64,000 nucleotides of DNA from Pseudomonas alcaliphila JAB1 (lineage in GTDB: Bacteria; Pseudomonadota; Gammaproteobacteria; Pseudomonadales; Pseudomonadaceae): assembly GCF_001941865.1 (NCBI RefSeq), contig NZ_CP016162.1, positions 2,356,001 to 2,420,000 on the forward strand, given 5' to 3'. Under the pieces are notes generated by a model. The model saw only the letters and a list, made by a program, of their open reading frames with translations, was not told the origin of the DNA and did not search any database. Every line of letters starts with the position of its first letter. Position 1 is the stretch's first letter. The position numbers were made by a program, and so were the translations under genes. Shown here in pieces: positions 34,815 to 44,574 of the stretch.

Positions 34815-34868
34815 TAGGGTCTGTTGTCGTTTCGCGCACGGCTCGCGTCGAAACGGCAACAGACCCTA
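34815..34868. repeat. 20-bp inverted repeat, MITE- or REP-like
   Basis: The arms 34815-34834 and 34849-34868 match at 19 of 20 positions and flank a 14-nt loop. The arms start TAGGGTCTGTTG and contain CGTTTCG. The structure lies in the leader of the chemoreceptor gene. It resembles a short transposon-derived palindrome; a role as terminator for the upstream operon is also possible, though no T-run follows. Confidence 0.75.
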
Positions 34869-34943
34869 GTACAATCTCTGAAGGTCTTTTGCCAAGTGCG
34901 GCGAAGGATGTCTCGATTTCTGCGCGCAATGGGAGTTGCAAAA

Positions 34944-36569
34944 ATGTCGCTGCGTAATCTTTCTATCGCACCACGGGCTGCTTTGGGATTCGGTCTAGTA
35001 GCTTTGCTGGTGTTGCTGCTTGGGGCTTTTTCGCTGTTGCAGATGAGCGAGATGCGCAAGCAGTCCGAGGCAGTCGATCAGGATTGGCTGCCAAGTATGA
35101 TGGCGCTGGGGGAGGTCAGCCAGGACATCCTGCGTCTGCGTGCCGTGACGCTGCGGCTGATGCTCAGTCGTGAGCCTGATGAGCTTCAGAGGAACCTGCG
35201 CCTTGCCGATGAACTGCGTACTGAGTTGAGTGCGGCTGACTCTTCGTATCAAAAGCTTATCTCCGGTAGTGAGGAGCGTAGCCTTTACGAGGTTTTTCGC
35301 CGAGCCGAAGCGGCCTACTTGCAGGAACAGGGCAAGATCGTTGCCTTCATTCGCCAAGGTAACTTCGACGATGCCATTGCCGTGACCCGTGGCACGCTTA
35401 ATCAACATGCCGATGATATGGCGCGTGCTCTAACTGATCTTTCCGAGCTGAACCGCAAGGGCGCTATCGAGGCAGCTCGCAAGGCTGGGCAGGTGTTCGA
35501 TTCGGCGCGTACTTGGGTAGTGGTGATGATGGCACTGGCGGCGCTGGCTACCGTGGGCCTGGCACTGCTGCTGACCCGTAGCATCGTCGCGCCGCTGAAG
35601 GAGGCGGTACGTCTTGCCGAGGTAGTGGCGTCGGGTGATCTGACCCAGAGCATCCACGTCGAGGGCCGTGACGAGCCGGCACGGCTGCTAAACGCCCTGA
35701 AAAGCATGCAGCAGAGCCTGCGTAACACCATTCAGAGCATCGCCGACTCGTCCAATCAACTGGCGTCGGCATCCGAAGAATTGCATGCGGTGACCGAGGA
35801 TTCGACTCGCGGCCTGCATCAGCAGAATACCGAGATCGAACAGGCCGCTACGGCAGTCAACGAGATGACTGCCGCGGTCGAAGAGGTCGCGCGCAATGCT
35901 GTGAGCACCTCCGAGGCATCGCGCGAATCCAATGCTACGGCGCAGCAGGGGCGCGAGCAGGTGCGCCAGACCGTGAGCTCGATCAGTCAACTGGCCGATG
36001 ATGTAAACGGCACCGCGGGTGAGGTCGAGAAGTTGGCCGAGCGGGTCCGTGAGATCAGCAAGGTGCTTGACGTGATCCGCTCCATCGCCGAGCAGACCAA
36101 CCTGTTGGCGCTCAACGCTGCCATCGAGGCGGCGCGGGCCGGTGATGCGGGACGAGGCTTCGCTGTGGTGGCTGACGAGGTGCGTGCGCTGGCGCATCGC
36201 ACTCAGCAATCCACCCAGGAGATCGAGCAGATGATCGGTGCCATTCAAAGCGGCACCGATCAGGCGGTCGGTTCGATGCAGAGCAGCAACAGTCGCGCCC
36301 GTTCCACCCTTGAAGTGGCCCAGGCTGCGGGCACGGCGCTGGAGTTGATCACTCAGGCGATCTCCTCGATCAACGAGCGCAACCTGGTGATTGCCAGTGC
36401 GTCGGAAGAGCAGGCTCAGGTGGCGAGGGAAGTGGATCGCAATCTGGTCAATATTCGCGATCTGTCGCTGCAGAGTTCGGCGGGTGCCAACCAGACCAGT
36501 GCGGCTAGCCAGGAGCTGTCACGTCTGGCGATCGACCTGAACAACCTGGTAGCGCGCTTCAAGGTCTGA
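34944..36569 (+). CDS. methyl-accepting chemotaxis protein with 4-helix-bundle sensor
   Basis: 541 residues. TM1 is at about 12-33, the periplasmic 4HB_MCP-type helical domain at about 35-185, and TM2 at about 188-210. HAMP follows, then the signalling coiled coil with hairpin tip [19 protein letters not shown] and [18 protein letters not shown]. The periplasmic segment is about 150 residues, the usual 4HB length; the ligand is unknown. ATG 34944 has GGGAG 8 nt upstream; the frame extends further but without family similarity. The position next to fabB matches PA1608 of P. aeruginosa. Confidence 0.93.
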   Translation: MSLRNLSIAPRAALGFGLVALLVLLLGAFSLLQMSEMRKQSEAVDQDWLPSMMALGEVSQDILRLRAVTLRLMLSREPDELQRNLRLADELRTELSAADSSYQKLISGSEERSLYEVFRRAEAAYLQEQGKIVAFIRQGNFDDAIAVTRGTLNQHADDMARALTDLSELNRKGAIEAARKAGQVFDSARTWVVVMMALAALATVGLALLLTRSIVAPLKEAVRLAEVVASGDLTQSIHVEGRDEPARLLNALKSMQQSLRNTIQSIADSSNQLASASEELHAVTEDSTRGLHQQNTEIEQAATAVNEMTAAVEEVARNAVSTSEASRESNATAQQGREQVRQTVSSISQLADDVNGTAGEVEKLAERVREISKVLDVIRSIAEQTNLLALNAAIEAARAGDAGRGFAVVADEVRALAHRTQQSTQEIEQMIGAIQSGTDQAVGSMQSSNSRARSTLEVAQAAGTALELITQAISSINERNLVIASASEEQAQVAREVDRNLVNIRDLSLQSSAGANQTSAASQELSRLAIDLNNLVARFKV

Positions 36570-36619
36570 GGCAGGGCCATTTCCCCTCCCGCCAGCGGCA
36601 GGGGAAAGCAGCACGAACG

Positions 36620-36645
36620 AAAACGGCGCCCGAAGGCGCCGTTTT
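36620..36645. terminator. bidirectional terminator between the chemoreceptor and fabB
   Basis: An 11-bp perfect stem (AAAACGGCGCC/GGCGCCGTTTT) with a CGAA tetraloop. A-run and T-run on either side make it usable by both convergent genes. Confidence 0.93.
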
Positions 36646-36662
36646 CTTTACCGCGGCAGCAG

Positions 36663-37883
36663 TTACTTGCCGGCCCAGCGCTTGAGCACCAGGGTGGCGT
36701 TGGTGCCACCGAAGCCGAAGCTGTTGCTCATCACGGTATCGAGCTTGGCGTTCTCGACGGTGCTGAGCTGGATCGGCATGTCGGCCACGTCCGGGTCGAG
36801 CTCGTCGATGTTGGCCGACGCGGCGATGAAGTTGCCTTCCATCATCAGCATGCAGTAGATCGCTTCCTGCACGCCGGCAGCGCCGAGGCTGTGGCCGGAC
36901 AGGCTCTTGGTCGAGCTGATGGCCGGGGCCTTGTCGCCGAATACGGCGCGCACGCCTTTGATTTCCGCAACGTCGCCAACCGGAGTCGAGGTGCCGTGGG
37001 TGTTGAGGTAGTCGATCGGGGTGTCGACGGTGGCCAGCGCCTGCTGCATGCAGCGGATCGCACCTTCACCGCTCGGGGCGACCATGTCGTAGCCATCGCT
37101 GGTCGCGCCGTAACCGACGATTTCCGCGTAGATCTTGGCGCCGCGGGCCAGAGCGTGTTCCAGCTCCTCGACCACGACCATGCCGCCACCACCGGCGATG
37201 ACGAAACCGTCACGCTTGGCGTCGTAGGCACGCGAGGCCTTCTCCGGGGTTTCGTTGTACTGGGTGGAGAGGGCGCCCATGGCGTCGAACAGGCAGCTCT
37301 GGCTCCAGTGCTCTTCTTCGCCGCCACCGGCGAAGACCACGTCCTGTTTGCCCAGTTGGATCTGCTCCATGGCCTGGCCGATGCAATGCGCGCTGGTGGC
37401 GCAGGCCGAGGAGATGGAGAAGTTGACGCCCTTGATCTTGAACGGAGTCGCCAGGCACGCCGATACGGTGCTGCCCATGGTGCGGGTCACGCGGTATGGG
37501 CCGATGCGCTTGACGCCTTTTTCGCGCAGGGTATCAATGGCTTCCATCTGGTTGACGGTGGAAGCGCCACCGGAACCGGCGATCAGGCCGGTGCGCGGAT
37601 TGGAAATCTGCTCTTCGCTGAGGCCGGAGTCCTTGATCGCCTGTTCCATCGACAGATAGGCGTAAGCCGCAGCGTCGCCCATGAAGCGGAACAGTTTGCG
37701 GTCGATCAGCTCTTCCAGATTCAGGTTGACCGAACCGGAGACATGACTACGCAGGCCCATTTCGGCGTAGGAGGGGTTGAAACGGATGCCTGATTTGCCC
37801 GCGCGAAGGCTGCCGGCAACGGCTTCTTTGTCATTGCCCAGGCAGGAAACGATGCCCAGACCGGTGATCACTACACGACGCAT
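36663..37883 (-). CDS. fabB: beta-ketoacyl-ACP synthase I
   Basis: 406 residues of thiolase fold. The catalytic Cys161 lies in [10 protein letters not shown], the first His in [11 protein letters not shown] (about 299) and the second in [11 protein letters not shown] (about 334), a complete Cys-His-His triad. FabB elongates unsaturated acyl-ACP intermediates made by FabA and is needed for unsaturated fatty acids. ATG 37883 has AAGGA 7 nt upstream. It starts 11 bp after fabA, the standard Pseudomonas fabAB operon. Confidence 0.98.
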   Translation of the reverse strand: MRRVVITGLGIVSCLGNDKEAVAGSLRAGKSGIRFNPSYAEMGLRSHVSGSVNLNLEELIDRKLFRFMGDAAAYAYLSMEQAIKDSGLSEEQISNPRTGLIAGSGGASTVNQMEAIDTLREKGVKRIGPYRVTRTMGSTVSACLATPFKIKGVNFSISSACATSAHCIGQAMEQIQLGKQDVVFAGGGEEEHWSQSCLFDAMGALSTQYNETPEKASRAYDAKRDGFVIAGGGGMVVVEELEHALARGAKIYAEIVGYGATSDGYDMVAPSGEGAIRCMQQALATVDTPIDYLNTHGTSTPVGDVAEIKGVRAVFGDKAPAISSTKSLSGHSLGAAGVQEAIYCMLMMEGNFIAASANIDELDPDVADMPIQLSTVENAKLDTVMSNSFGFGGTNATLVLKRWAGK

Positions 37884-37894
37884 GTGCAAGTCCT

Positions 37895-38410
37895 TCAGAA
37901 ACTGTCGGTGGAGGTGAACAGGCCGACGCGCAGGCCTTCGGCGCTATAAATTTCGCGACCGTCGACGGCTACGGTGCCATCGGCGATGCCGAGGATCAGC
38001 GAGCGGCTGATGGTGCGCTTGATGTGAATGTTGTAGGTGACTTTCTTGGCGGTCGGCAGTACCTGACCGAAGAATTTCACTTCGCCGCTACCCAGGGCAC
38101 GGCCGCGGCCCGGGTTGCCTTGCCAGCCGAGGTAGAAGCCGACCAGTTGCCACATGGCGTCGAGACCGAGGCAGCCCGGCATGACCGGGTCGCCCTCGAA
38201 GTGGCAGCCGAAGAACCACAGGTCCGGATTGATATCGAGCTCAGCGACGATTTCGCCCTTGCCGTACTTGCCGCCGGTTTCGCTGATGTGAGCGATGCGA
38301 TCGATCATCAGCATGTTTGGGGCGGGCAGTTGCGCGTTCCCCGGGCCGAACAGTTCGCCGCGGCTGCAGGCGAGCAGATCTTCCCGGGTGTAGGCGTTTT
38401 GTCTTGTCAT
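37895..38410 (-). CDS. fabA: 3-hydroxydecanoyl-ACP dehydratase/isomerase
   Basis: 171 residues, hot-dog fold. Active-site His70 in [12 protein letters not shown] and Asp84 in LGLDAMWQL are in their known places. The enzyme dehydrates 3-hydroxydecanoyl-ACP and isomerises the trans-2 product to cis-3, the branch point to unsaturated fatty acids. ATG 38410. First gene of fabAB. A palindrome of the FabR/DesT kind lies 128 bp upstream of the start. Confidence 0.98.
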   Translation of the reverse strand: MTRQNAYTREDLLACSRGELFGPGNAQLPAPNMLMIDRIAHISETGGKYGKGEIVAELDINPDLWFFGCHFEGDPVMPGCLGLDAMWQLVGFYLGWQGNPGRGRALGSGEVKFFGQVLPTAKKVTYNIHIKRTISRSLILGIADGTVAVDGREIYSAEGLRVGLFTSTDSF

Positions 38411-38537
38411 GCGAGCTCCTCAATTGTCCCCACGCTTCTAAGGCTGGGCGAATCGTCCTGGCCGGCGACGTCTGGATAGGCGTCTGCCGGCAGCCTAGTC
38501 ATAGACTGTTGCGTTGTGGTGAAAGTCACAGCGCAGT

Positions 38538-38553
38538 GAGTACAGTTGTACTC
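38538..38553. promoter_or_regulatory. palindromic operator candidate upstream of fabA
   Basis: GAGTACAGTTGTACTC is a 16-bp near-perfect palindrome of the form GTACA-N2-TGTAC. The TetR-family regulators FabR and DesT, which adjust unsaturated fatty acid synthesis, bind related palindromes. It is the only strong symmetric site in the 225 bp between fabA and the sensor gene; the rest shows nothing decisive. Confidence 0.55.
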
Positions 38554-38635
38554 TGCTGGTTCTGCATTGTCACATTAGGGCGCACGCCCTCGCAGTTTCC
38601 CCTTGTAACGCCATCTTGTCACGGGCGCCACTCGC

Positions 38636-40534
38636 CTATGGTCGGGCTGGCAGCCAGCGCAGCAGAATGCGTTGCAAATCTGCACGTTTGAATGGTTTTG
38701 CCAGGTAATCGTTCATTCCCGCTTCCAGGCAGGCTTCGCGGTCGCCCTGCAGGGCATTGGCGGTCAGGGCGATGATCGGTACCTGCTGGCATTGCTGGAG
38801 CTGGCGGATCTGCCGCGTCGCCTCGTAACCGTCCATCAGGGGCAGCCTGCAGTCCATCAGGATAGCGGCGTAATCGTGTCGGCTGCAGTTCTGTACGGCC
38901 TGCTGACCATCGCCGACCAGGCTGACCTGATAGCCCAGGCTGCGCAACATGGCCTCGATGACCGTCTGGTTGACCGGATTGTCCTCCACCAGCAACACCG
39001 ACTGACCCTCGCCGCTACCCAGGTTTTGAGTGTCACTGCTTTGTACGGGTTCGTTGCGGGCCAGAAAGGGCAGCGGTATTTCCAGGGTAAACACCGAGCC
39101 TGTGCCCAGTTGGCTTTCCGCGCGCAGGGTGCCGCCCATGCGCTCGGCCAGGGTGCGGGCGATCGGCAGGCCGAGGCCGGTGCCGCCGTAGCGGCGGGAA
39201 ATCGACGTGTCCGCCTGCTGGAAAGCATCGAACATATGCTCCAGGCGCTCGTCGTCGATGCCGATGCCGCTGTCGCGCACGGCGCAGGTGAACCACAGCA
39301 CCTGGTCGTCCAGCTTCTGCCAGCGGGTTTCCACGCGAATCTGGCCTTCTTCGGTGAACTTCAATGCGTTGCCGATCAGGTTGACCAGAATCTGTCGGAT
39401 GCGTGTGGGGTCGCCGCGTACCTCCAACTGGTCCAGACCTGGCTGGGTTTCCAGCAGCAGTTGCAGGCCGCGCTGCTGAGCGCTGTGCTGGAATACCTGC
39501 ACCGAGCCTTGCAGCAGCTCCAGCAGGCCGAAGGGGATGGCTTCGAGCTCCAGGGCGCCGCGCTCGATCCGCGAGAAGTCGAGAATGTCGTTGATCACCT
39601 TGAGCAGGTGCTCGGTGGACTCGGTGGCCAATGCGGCGTACTCGTTCTGCTCGTCGTTCAGGCTGGTGGTTTCCAGCAGTTGCAGCATGCCCAGCACGCC
39701 ATTCATGGGCGTGCGCAGTTCGTGGCTCATCATGGCCAGGAAGTCGGACTTGGCCCGGTTGGCCTGCTCGGATTCCTCGCGCGCCTGGATCAATTCGGCA
39801 ATCGCCTGTTGCTGCTCGCGACCGCTCTGCTCGAGGGCGCAGGCGAGGTTGTTGATATGCCGGGCGAGGTCGGTCAGTTCGTCATTGCCACGCTCGATCA
39901 GCGAGGGGCGATAATCGCCGTTCTGGATGCGTTCCAGGGCTTGGCCCATGGCGCTCAGCGGCAGCGCCAGACGCCTGGCCAGGCGTCTGGCGAGGAGGAA
40001 GGTCAGCAGTAGCGCCAGCAGCGACAGAATACCGGCCTTGAACAGTATTTCCTGCTGGCGCGTATTGAAGGTGTCGTTGGACATACCCACCACTACCCGG
40101 CCCAGGTAGCCGTCGCCGAGTGCCTTGCCCAAGGGTGGCAGCGCTTGCGTATGGGCAGGCTGGCCCTGCAGGCGAATCGGTGCCTGGAACACCTCGACCT
40201 GCGGCGTGCTATGGCCTTGTTCCTTGGGCCGTTCGACATACACCAGAATATTGTCGTCGCGGTCACGCACTTCAGCGAAACGCACGTCGGGGGTGCCGAG
40301 GGTGGCACGCAGCAGGCTTTCCAGCGTGTCGAGGTTGTCGTTGAGCACGCCGTACTCGGTGGCTGGCGCCAACTGGTTGGCGATCAACTGGCCGATATGA
40401 CCCTGCTCCAGGCGCAGGTCCTGCAGGCGGGTGAAGGTGAGAAAACCGGTCAGCAGGAGGGTCAGCAGCAGGGCAGGGCCGACACTGATCAGCTGAGTGC
40501 GGGTGTGAATGTTCCAGCCGCGACGCTGGTTCAT
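38636..40534 (-). CDS. hybrid sensor histidine kinase, PA1611-like
   Basis: 632 residues. TM1 is at about 15-37 and TM2 at about 165-187, enclosing a periplasmic domain of about 130 residues. Then HAMP, HisKA with AMMSHELRTPMNG (His near 271), HATPase (NLIGNALKF, DSGIGI, GTGLGLPIA) and a receiver with the Asp in AAILMDCRLPLMDG (about 559). There is no HPt domain. Location beside fabA and domain order match PA1611 of P. aeruginosa, which passes phosphate to HptB and interacts with RetS in the Gac/Rsm biofilm network. A role in that network here is inferred. ATG 40534. Confidence 0.9.
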   Translation of the reverse strand: MNQRRGWNIHTRTQLISVGPALLLTLLLTGFLTFTRLQDLRLEQGHIGQLIANQLAPATEYGVLNDNLDTLESLLRATLGTPDVRFAEVRDRDDNILVYVERPKEQGHSTPQVEVFQAPIRLQGQPAHTQALPPLGKALGDGYLGRVVVGMSNDTFNTRQQEILFKAGILSLLALLLTFLLARRLARRLALPLSAMGQALERIQNGDYRPSLIERGNDELTDLARHINNLACALEQSGREQQQAIAELIQAREESEQANRAKSDFLAMMSHELRTPMNGVLGMLQLLETTSLNDEQNEYAALATESTEHLLKVINDILDFSRIERGALELEAIPFGLLELLQGSVQVFQHSAQQRGLQLLLETQPGLDQLEVRGDPTRIRQILVNLIGNALKFTEEGQIRVETRWQKLDDQVLWFTCAVRDSGIGIDDERLEHMFDAFQQADTSISRRYGGTGLGLPIARTLAERMGGTLRAESQLGTGSVFTLEIPLPFLARNEPVQSSDTQNLGSGEGQSVLLVEDNPVNQTVIEAMLRSLGYQVSLVGDGQQAVQNCSRHDYAAILMDCRLPLMDGYEATRQIRQLQQCQQVPIIALTANALQGDREACLEAGMNDYLAKPFKRADLQRILLRWLPARP

Positions 40535-40815
40535 GGCTCTACCATCCCTGGAAAGCGGCGCTGCTGCCTGACGAGAGGCGCAGGGCGGGGGCAAGGGGCT
40601 GCCTGTGGGCACGAATCGTCCTTGGCAATTAACGTCGATCCAGCATGTTAACCGACCCGACGCGCTTTGCCAGCGCCAGGTGTCTGCGCTCTGCGGTAAT
40701 TCTCGTTTGCCCCCCTAACTGACGGCCAGCGCTGAACTTTTGCCCTGGCCGGGTACTCTCGGCTCCGTATAATGCACGCAGACCGCCATCACCAATGGCC
40801 TCATTCGGAAGACCT

Positions 40816-41838
40816 ATGACACAGCTCCAACCCATTGCCGTACTCGGCGGCGGCAGCTTCGGCACCGCCCTGGCCAACCTGCTGGCGGAGAACGGCCAGC
40901 GCGTCCTGCAGTGGATGCGTGACCCCGAGCAGGCCGAGCAGATGCGTCAGAGTGGCGAGAACCCGCGCTATCTGAAGGGCGTCAAGCTGCATTGCGGTAT
41001 CGAGCCGACCAGTGACCTGAGCGGCGTGCTGCAGCAGGCCGAGCTGGTGCTGGTCGCATTGCCTTCCAGCGCCCTGCGCGATGCCCTGCAACCGGTGGCA
41101 GCGCAGTTGGCGGGCAAGATGCTGATCAGCACCACCAAGGGCATCGAAGCCAAGACTTTCAAGCTGATGAGCCAGATTCTCGAAGAGATCGCCCCCGACG
41201 CGCGTATCGGTGTGCTGTCCGGGCCGAATCTCGCCAGGGAAGTGGCCGATCACGCCCTGACCGCCACGGTGATCGCCAGTGAAGATGAAGAACTGTGCCT
41301 GCGCGTGCAGCAGGCTCTGCATGGCAGAACCTTCCGCGTCTACGCCAGCGCCGATCGTTTCGGCGTCGAGCTCGGCGGCGCGTTGAAGAACGTCTACGCC
41401 ATCATGTCCGGCATGGCGGCGGCGCTGGGCATGGGTGAGAACACCAAAAGCATGCTGATCACCCGCGCCCTGGCGGAAATGACCCGTTTCGCGGTCAAGC
41501 TCGGCGCCAACCCGATGACCTTCCTCGGCCTGGCGGGTGTCGGCGATCTGATCGTCACCTGTTCGTCACCGAAAAGCCGCAACTATCAGGTGGGCTTTGC
41601 CCTGGGCGAAGGCCTCAGTCTGGAAGACGCGGTGCAGCGCCTTGGCGAAGTCGCCGAAGGGGTCAATACGCTCAAGGTACTCAAGGCCCGTGCCGAAGAA
41701 CTGGACGTGTACATGCCGCTGGTCGCTGGCCTGCATGCCATCCTCTTCGAGGGGCGTACGCTGGCTCAGGTCATCGAATTGCTGATGCTCGGTGAGCCCA
41801 AGACCGACGTCGATTTCATCCCCACTGCTGGTTTCTGA
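40816..41838 (+). CDS. gpsA: glycerol-3-phosphate dehydrogenase [NAD(P)+]
   Basis: 340 residues. Rossmann motif [12 protein letters not shown] (8-19), the catalytic Lys region in [10 protein letters not shown], and STTKGIE and [14 protein letters not shown] of the C-terminal domain. It reduces dihydroxyacetone phosphate to sn-glycerol 3-phosphate, the backbone of phospholipids. ATG 40816 with GGAAG upstream. A TATAAT lies at 40768-40773 in the 281-bp gap shared with the PA1611-like gene, without a clear -35. It heads a run gpsA-DUF4389-sixA. Confidence 0.97.
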   Translation: MTQLQPIAVLGGGSFGTALANLLAENGQRVLQWMRDPEQAEQMRQSGENPRYLKGVKLHCGIEPTSDLSGVLQQAELVLVALPSSALRDALQPVAAQLAGKMLISTTKGIEAKTFKLMSQILEEIAPDARIGVLSGPNLAREVADHALTATVIASEDEELCLRVQQALHGRTFRVYASADRFGVELGGALKNVYAIMSGMAAALGMGENTKSMLITRALAEMTRFAVKLGANPMTFLGLAGVGDLIVTCSSPKSRNYQVGFALGEGLSLEDAVQRLGEVAEGVNTLKVLKARAEELDVYMPLVAGLHAILFEGRTLAQVIELLMLGEPKTDVDFIPTAGF

Positions 41839-41867
41839 ACCCGGCAGCCAATCAAGGAGCGTAAGTC

Positions 41868-42215
41868 ATGAGTGATGAAAAGCAGGAGTTGGAGCGCGAG
41901 TCGATTCTGCTGCGCATTCTGTGGATGGTGATTTTCCTCATCGTCTGGCAACTGGCCGAGCTGCTGCTCGGCGCCGTGGTGCTGCTGCAACTGGGTTACC
42001 GCCTGTTCTACGGCGCGCCGAACGCCAGCCTGCTGGGTTTTGGCGACAGCCTCAGCCAGTACCTGGCGCAGATCGGTCGTTTCGGCACCTTCAATACCGA
42101 TGAAAAACCCTGGCCGTTCGCCGACTGGCCGACGCCGCGGGCGCCGGAAGGCGAGACCGCGCACAGTATCCCGCCGGCGCCACACCCTGTGCGCGACGAG
42201 GAGCCCAAGCTGTGA
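41868..42215 (+). CDS. DUF4389 membrane protein
   Basis: 115 residues. Two hydrophobic helices (about 16-34 and 36-48) with the DUF4389 pattern RILWMVIFLIVWQLAELLLG and LQLGYRLFYGAPN, followed by a Pro-rich cytoplasmic tail. Small inner-membrane protein of unknown function. ATG 41868 with AAGGAG 8 nt upstream; its stop overlaps the sixA GTG start (GTGA). A gene of this kind follows gpsA in other pseudomonads as well. Confidence 0.87.
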   Translation: MSDEKQELERESILLRILWMVIFLIVWQLAELLLGAVVLLQLGYRLFYGAPNASLLGFGDSLSQYLAQIGRFGTFNTDEKPWPFADWPTPRAPEGETAHSIPPAPHPVRDEEPKL

Positions 42216-42670
42216 GGCTATGGCTGCTGCGCCATGGTGAGGCCGAGCCGCAGGCAGCCAGTGATGCTGCCCGCGAGCTGACCGCCCATGGTCGCAAGGA
42301 AGTGCAGCAGGCCGCCGCTCAGCTCGCCGGTCGGCCCCTGACCGCCATCGTCGCCAGCCCCTACGTGCGTGCCCAGCAGACGGCCGAGCTGGTACGCAGC
42401 GAGCTGGGGTTCACCGGCAAGATAAACACCGTGGCCTGGCTGACGCCGGACAGTGATCCACGTGATGCCCTGAAGTATCTCGATGAGCGTGAGCGTGCCG
42501 AGGTGCTGCTGGTCAGCCATCAACCGCTGATCGGCGCACTGGGCGGGCTGCTGGTGCACGGTCATCGCCAGGAGCCGCTGCCCATGCGCACCGCCAGTCT
42601 GGCTGAGCTGGAAGGCGATATCCCGGCCGCCGGGCTGATGGAGCTGCTGGCGCTGATCCACCCCCGTTGA
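42212..42670 (+). CDS. sixA: phosphohistidine phosphatase SixA
   Basis: 152 residues of the histidine-phosphatase fold. Catalytic RHG at 7-9 (WLLRHGEAEPQ), a second Arg in SPYVRAQQTAEL, and the second His in LLVSHQPLIG. SixA removes phosphate from His-phosphorylated proteins such as HPt domains or the nitrogen phosphotransferase system. GTG start at 42212 overlapping the DUF4389 stop, so translation is coupled. Confidence 0.92.
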   Translation: MRLWLLRHGEAEPQAASDAARELTAHGRKEVQQAAAQLAGRPLTAIVASPYVRAQQTAELVRSELGFTGKINTVAWLTPDSDPRDALKYLDERERAEVLLVSHQPLIGALGGLLVHGHRQEPLPMRTASLAELEGDIPAAGLMELLALIHPR

Positions 42671-42800
42671 CCTTTCGCCCTGTGGCGCCACTTGTGGCGT
42701 CGCAGGTGCCTCATGCCTGACTTGTCGCCCCTTGGGGGCAAATGTTCCAGGCGAGAAACATTTCTTAACTTGCGCCTCTTTTGTCTGCGTGGAATATTCA

Positions 42801-42818
42801 ACCAAGCAAGTGCTTGGT
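42801..42818. promoter_or_regulatory. 18-bp palindrome, TetR-type operator candidate
   Basis: ACCAAGCA-AG-TGCTTGGT is a perfect 8+8 inverted repeat with a 2-bp centre, 35 bp before the acyl-CoA ligase start. The size and symmetry fit a TetR-family fatty-acid regulator. The regulator itself is not in the window. The rest of the 182-bp gap shows nothing else striking. Confidence 0.6.
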
Positions 42819-42852
42819 CGATTCCTACAAAAACAACAAAGGAGGAAGCCCT

Positions 42853-44520
42853 GTGGCTGATGCAATCCGTTTGCCGCTCGAGCTGTTTTACGAACGTGAA
42901 GCAAGGCACCCGAACAAACGCTACATGGTGCAACCTCTGGGGGGCGGCCAGCTGCTGGAGCTGAGCTGGGCCGACGTGGGCGAGCAGGCGCGTCGCGCAG
43001 CCAGCTGGTTGCGTAGCCGCGAGCTGCCACAGGGCAGCCGCATCGCCATCATCTCCAAGAACTGCGCGCACTGGATCGTTGCCGATCTGGCGATCTGGAT
43101 GGCGGGCCACGTTTCGGTACCGCTGTATCCCAACCTCACCGCCGACTCCATGGGGCAGGTGCTGGAGCATTCCGAAGCAGCCCTGGCCTTTGTCGGCAAG
43201 CTCGATGACTGGGCCTCGATGGCACCGGGCCTGCCGCCGGGCTTGCCGACCGTCAGCCTGCCACTGCATCCGCAGGGCAGCTTCGACTACAGCTGGGATG
43301 ACCTGCAGCGCAGCGCGCCGATTCAGGACGACCCCAAGCCAGCAGCCAACCAGCTGGCCACCATCATCTACACCTCCGGCACCACCGGCACGCCCAAGGG
43401 TGTGATGCACAACTTCTCCAATTTCGGTTTCGCCGCCAGCAACGCCATCAAGCTGTTCGGTGTCGGTGAAGATGATCGACTGATCTCCTACCTGCCGCTG
43501 TGCCACGTGGCCGAGCGCATGTTCGTCGAGCTGGCGTCCATCTATGCCGGGCAGACGATCTTCTTTGCCGAGAGCCTGGATACCTTCCTGGAAGACCTCA
43601 AGCGCGCGCGGCCGACCGTGATGTTCGGCGTGCCGCGCATCTGGACCAAGTTCCAGATGGGTGTGTACAGCAAGATGCCGGCGCAGAAGCTCGACCGCCT
43701 GCTGCGGCTGCCGATCATCGGCCGCTTCATTGGTCGCAAGGTACTCGCCGGCCTCGGCCTGGACGCCATTCGCTATGCGCTGTCCGGCGCCGCGCCGGTG
43801 CCCGAGGCGCTGCTCAACTGGTATCGCCGCCTGGGCATGGAGATCCAGGAGGTCTATGGCATGACCGAGAACTGTGGTTATTCCCACGTGTGTCTGCCGG
43901 GCAAGTTCAAGCAGGGCTGGATCGGCCAGAACAACCCGGGCGTCGAGGTACGTATCGGCGAGGATGGCGAAGTCCTGGTGCGCAGCGGCGCGACCATGCA
44001 GGGTTACTACAAGGACCCGATCAAGACCGCCGAGACGCTGACTGACGATGGCTTCCTGCGCACCGGCGACAAGGGCGAGCAGGACGCCGAAGGCAACCTG
44101 CGCCTCACCGGCCGCATCAAGGAAATCTTCAAGACCAGCAAGGGCAAGTATGTCGCGCCTGCGCCGATCGAAAACCGCATTGGCGAGCACTCGCGTATCG
44201 AGCAGGTGTGCGTGGTCGGCGACGGCCTGCCGCAGCCCATAGCCCTGTGCGTGCTATCCGATGTAGGGCGTCAGGAAGCGGCCAATGACAGTCGCGATGA
44301 GCTGGAGAACAGCCTCAAGGCCTTGCTCGCCGAGGTCAATGGTCGTCTCGATCATCATGAGCGGCTGCAAGGCCTGGTACTGGTCAAGGAGGTCTGGGCA
44401 GTGGAGAACGGTTTCCTGACGCCGACCCTGAAAATCAAACGCGCGGTGATCGAGGGCACTTATGGCGAGCGTTTCGCCGAGTGGCAACAGCGCAGCGAAG
44501 CCGTGCTCTGGCACGATTGA
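42853..44520 (+). CDS. AMP-dependent acyl-CoA synthetase/ligase
   Basis: 555 residues of the ANL superfamily. The phosphate-binding loop is TIIYTSGTTGTPKGV (about 171-185), the adenine region YGMTENCGYS (about 335), the A8 hinge TGDKGEQDAEGNLRLTGR, and a catalytic Lys in PTLKIKR near the end. It activates a carboxylic acid, probably a fatty acid, to acyl-CoA via acyl-AMP. The start is GTG 42853, decided by AAAGGAGG 7 nt upstream. A thioesterase gene follows, as PA1618 follows PA1617 in P. aeruginosa. Confidence 0.92.
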   Translation: MADAIRLPLELFYEREARHPNKRYMVQPLGGGQLLELSWADVGEQARRAASWLRSRELPQGSRIAIISKNCAHWIVADLAIWMAGHVSVPLYPNLTADSMGQVLEHSEAALAFVGKLDDWASMAPGLPPGLPTVSLPLHPQGSFDYSWDDLQRSAPIQDDPKPAANQLATIIYTSGTTGTPKGVMHNFSNFGFAASNAIKLFGVGEDDRLISYLPLCHVAERMFVELASIYAGQTIFFAESLDTFLEDLKRARPTVMFGVPRIWTKFQMGVYSKMPAQKLDRLLRLPIIGRFIGRKVLAGLGLDAIRYALSGAAPVPEALLNWYRRLGMEIQEVYGMTENCGYSHVCLPGKFKQGWIGQNNPGVEVRIGEDGEVLVRSGATMQGYYKDPIKTAETLTDDGFLRTGDKGEQDAEGNLRLTGRIKEIFKTSKGKYVAPAPIENRIGEHSRIEQVCVVGDGLPQPIALCVLSDVGRQEAANDSRDELENSLKALLAEVNGRLDHHERLQGLVLVKEVWAVENGFLTPTLKIKRAVIEGTYGERFAEWQQRSEAVLWHD

Positions 44521-44528
44521 GCCTGAAT

Positions 44529-44547
44529 GGGCCGGGTTGACCGGCCC
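44529..44547 (+). terminator. hairpin between the ligase and thioesterase genes
   Basis: A 7-bp GC stem (GGGCCGG/CCGGCCC) with a 5-nt loop and a weak TGTGTT tail directly after the ligase stop. It may attenuate rather than end transcription into the thioesterase gene. Confidence 0.4.
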
Positions 44548-44574
44548 TGTGTTCAACGCACAAGGAACGCCTCC

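Noticed and set aside
40768-40773. TATAAT as a full sigma-70 promoter for gpsA.
   Set aside because: No acceptable -35 lies at 16-18 bp; only the -10 box is visible, so it is mentioned with the gene and not called separately.
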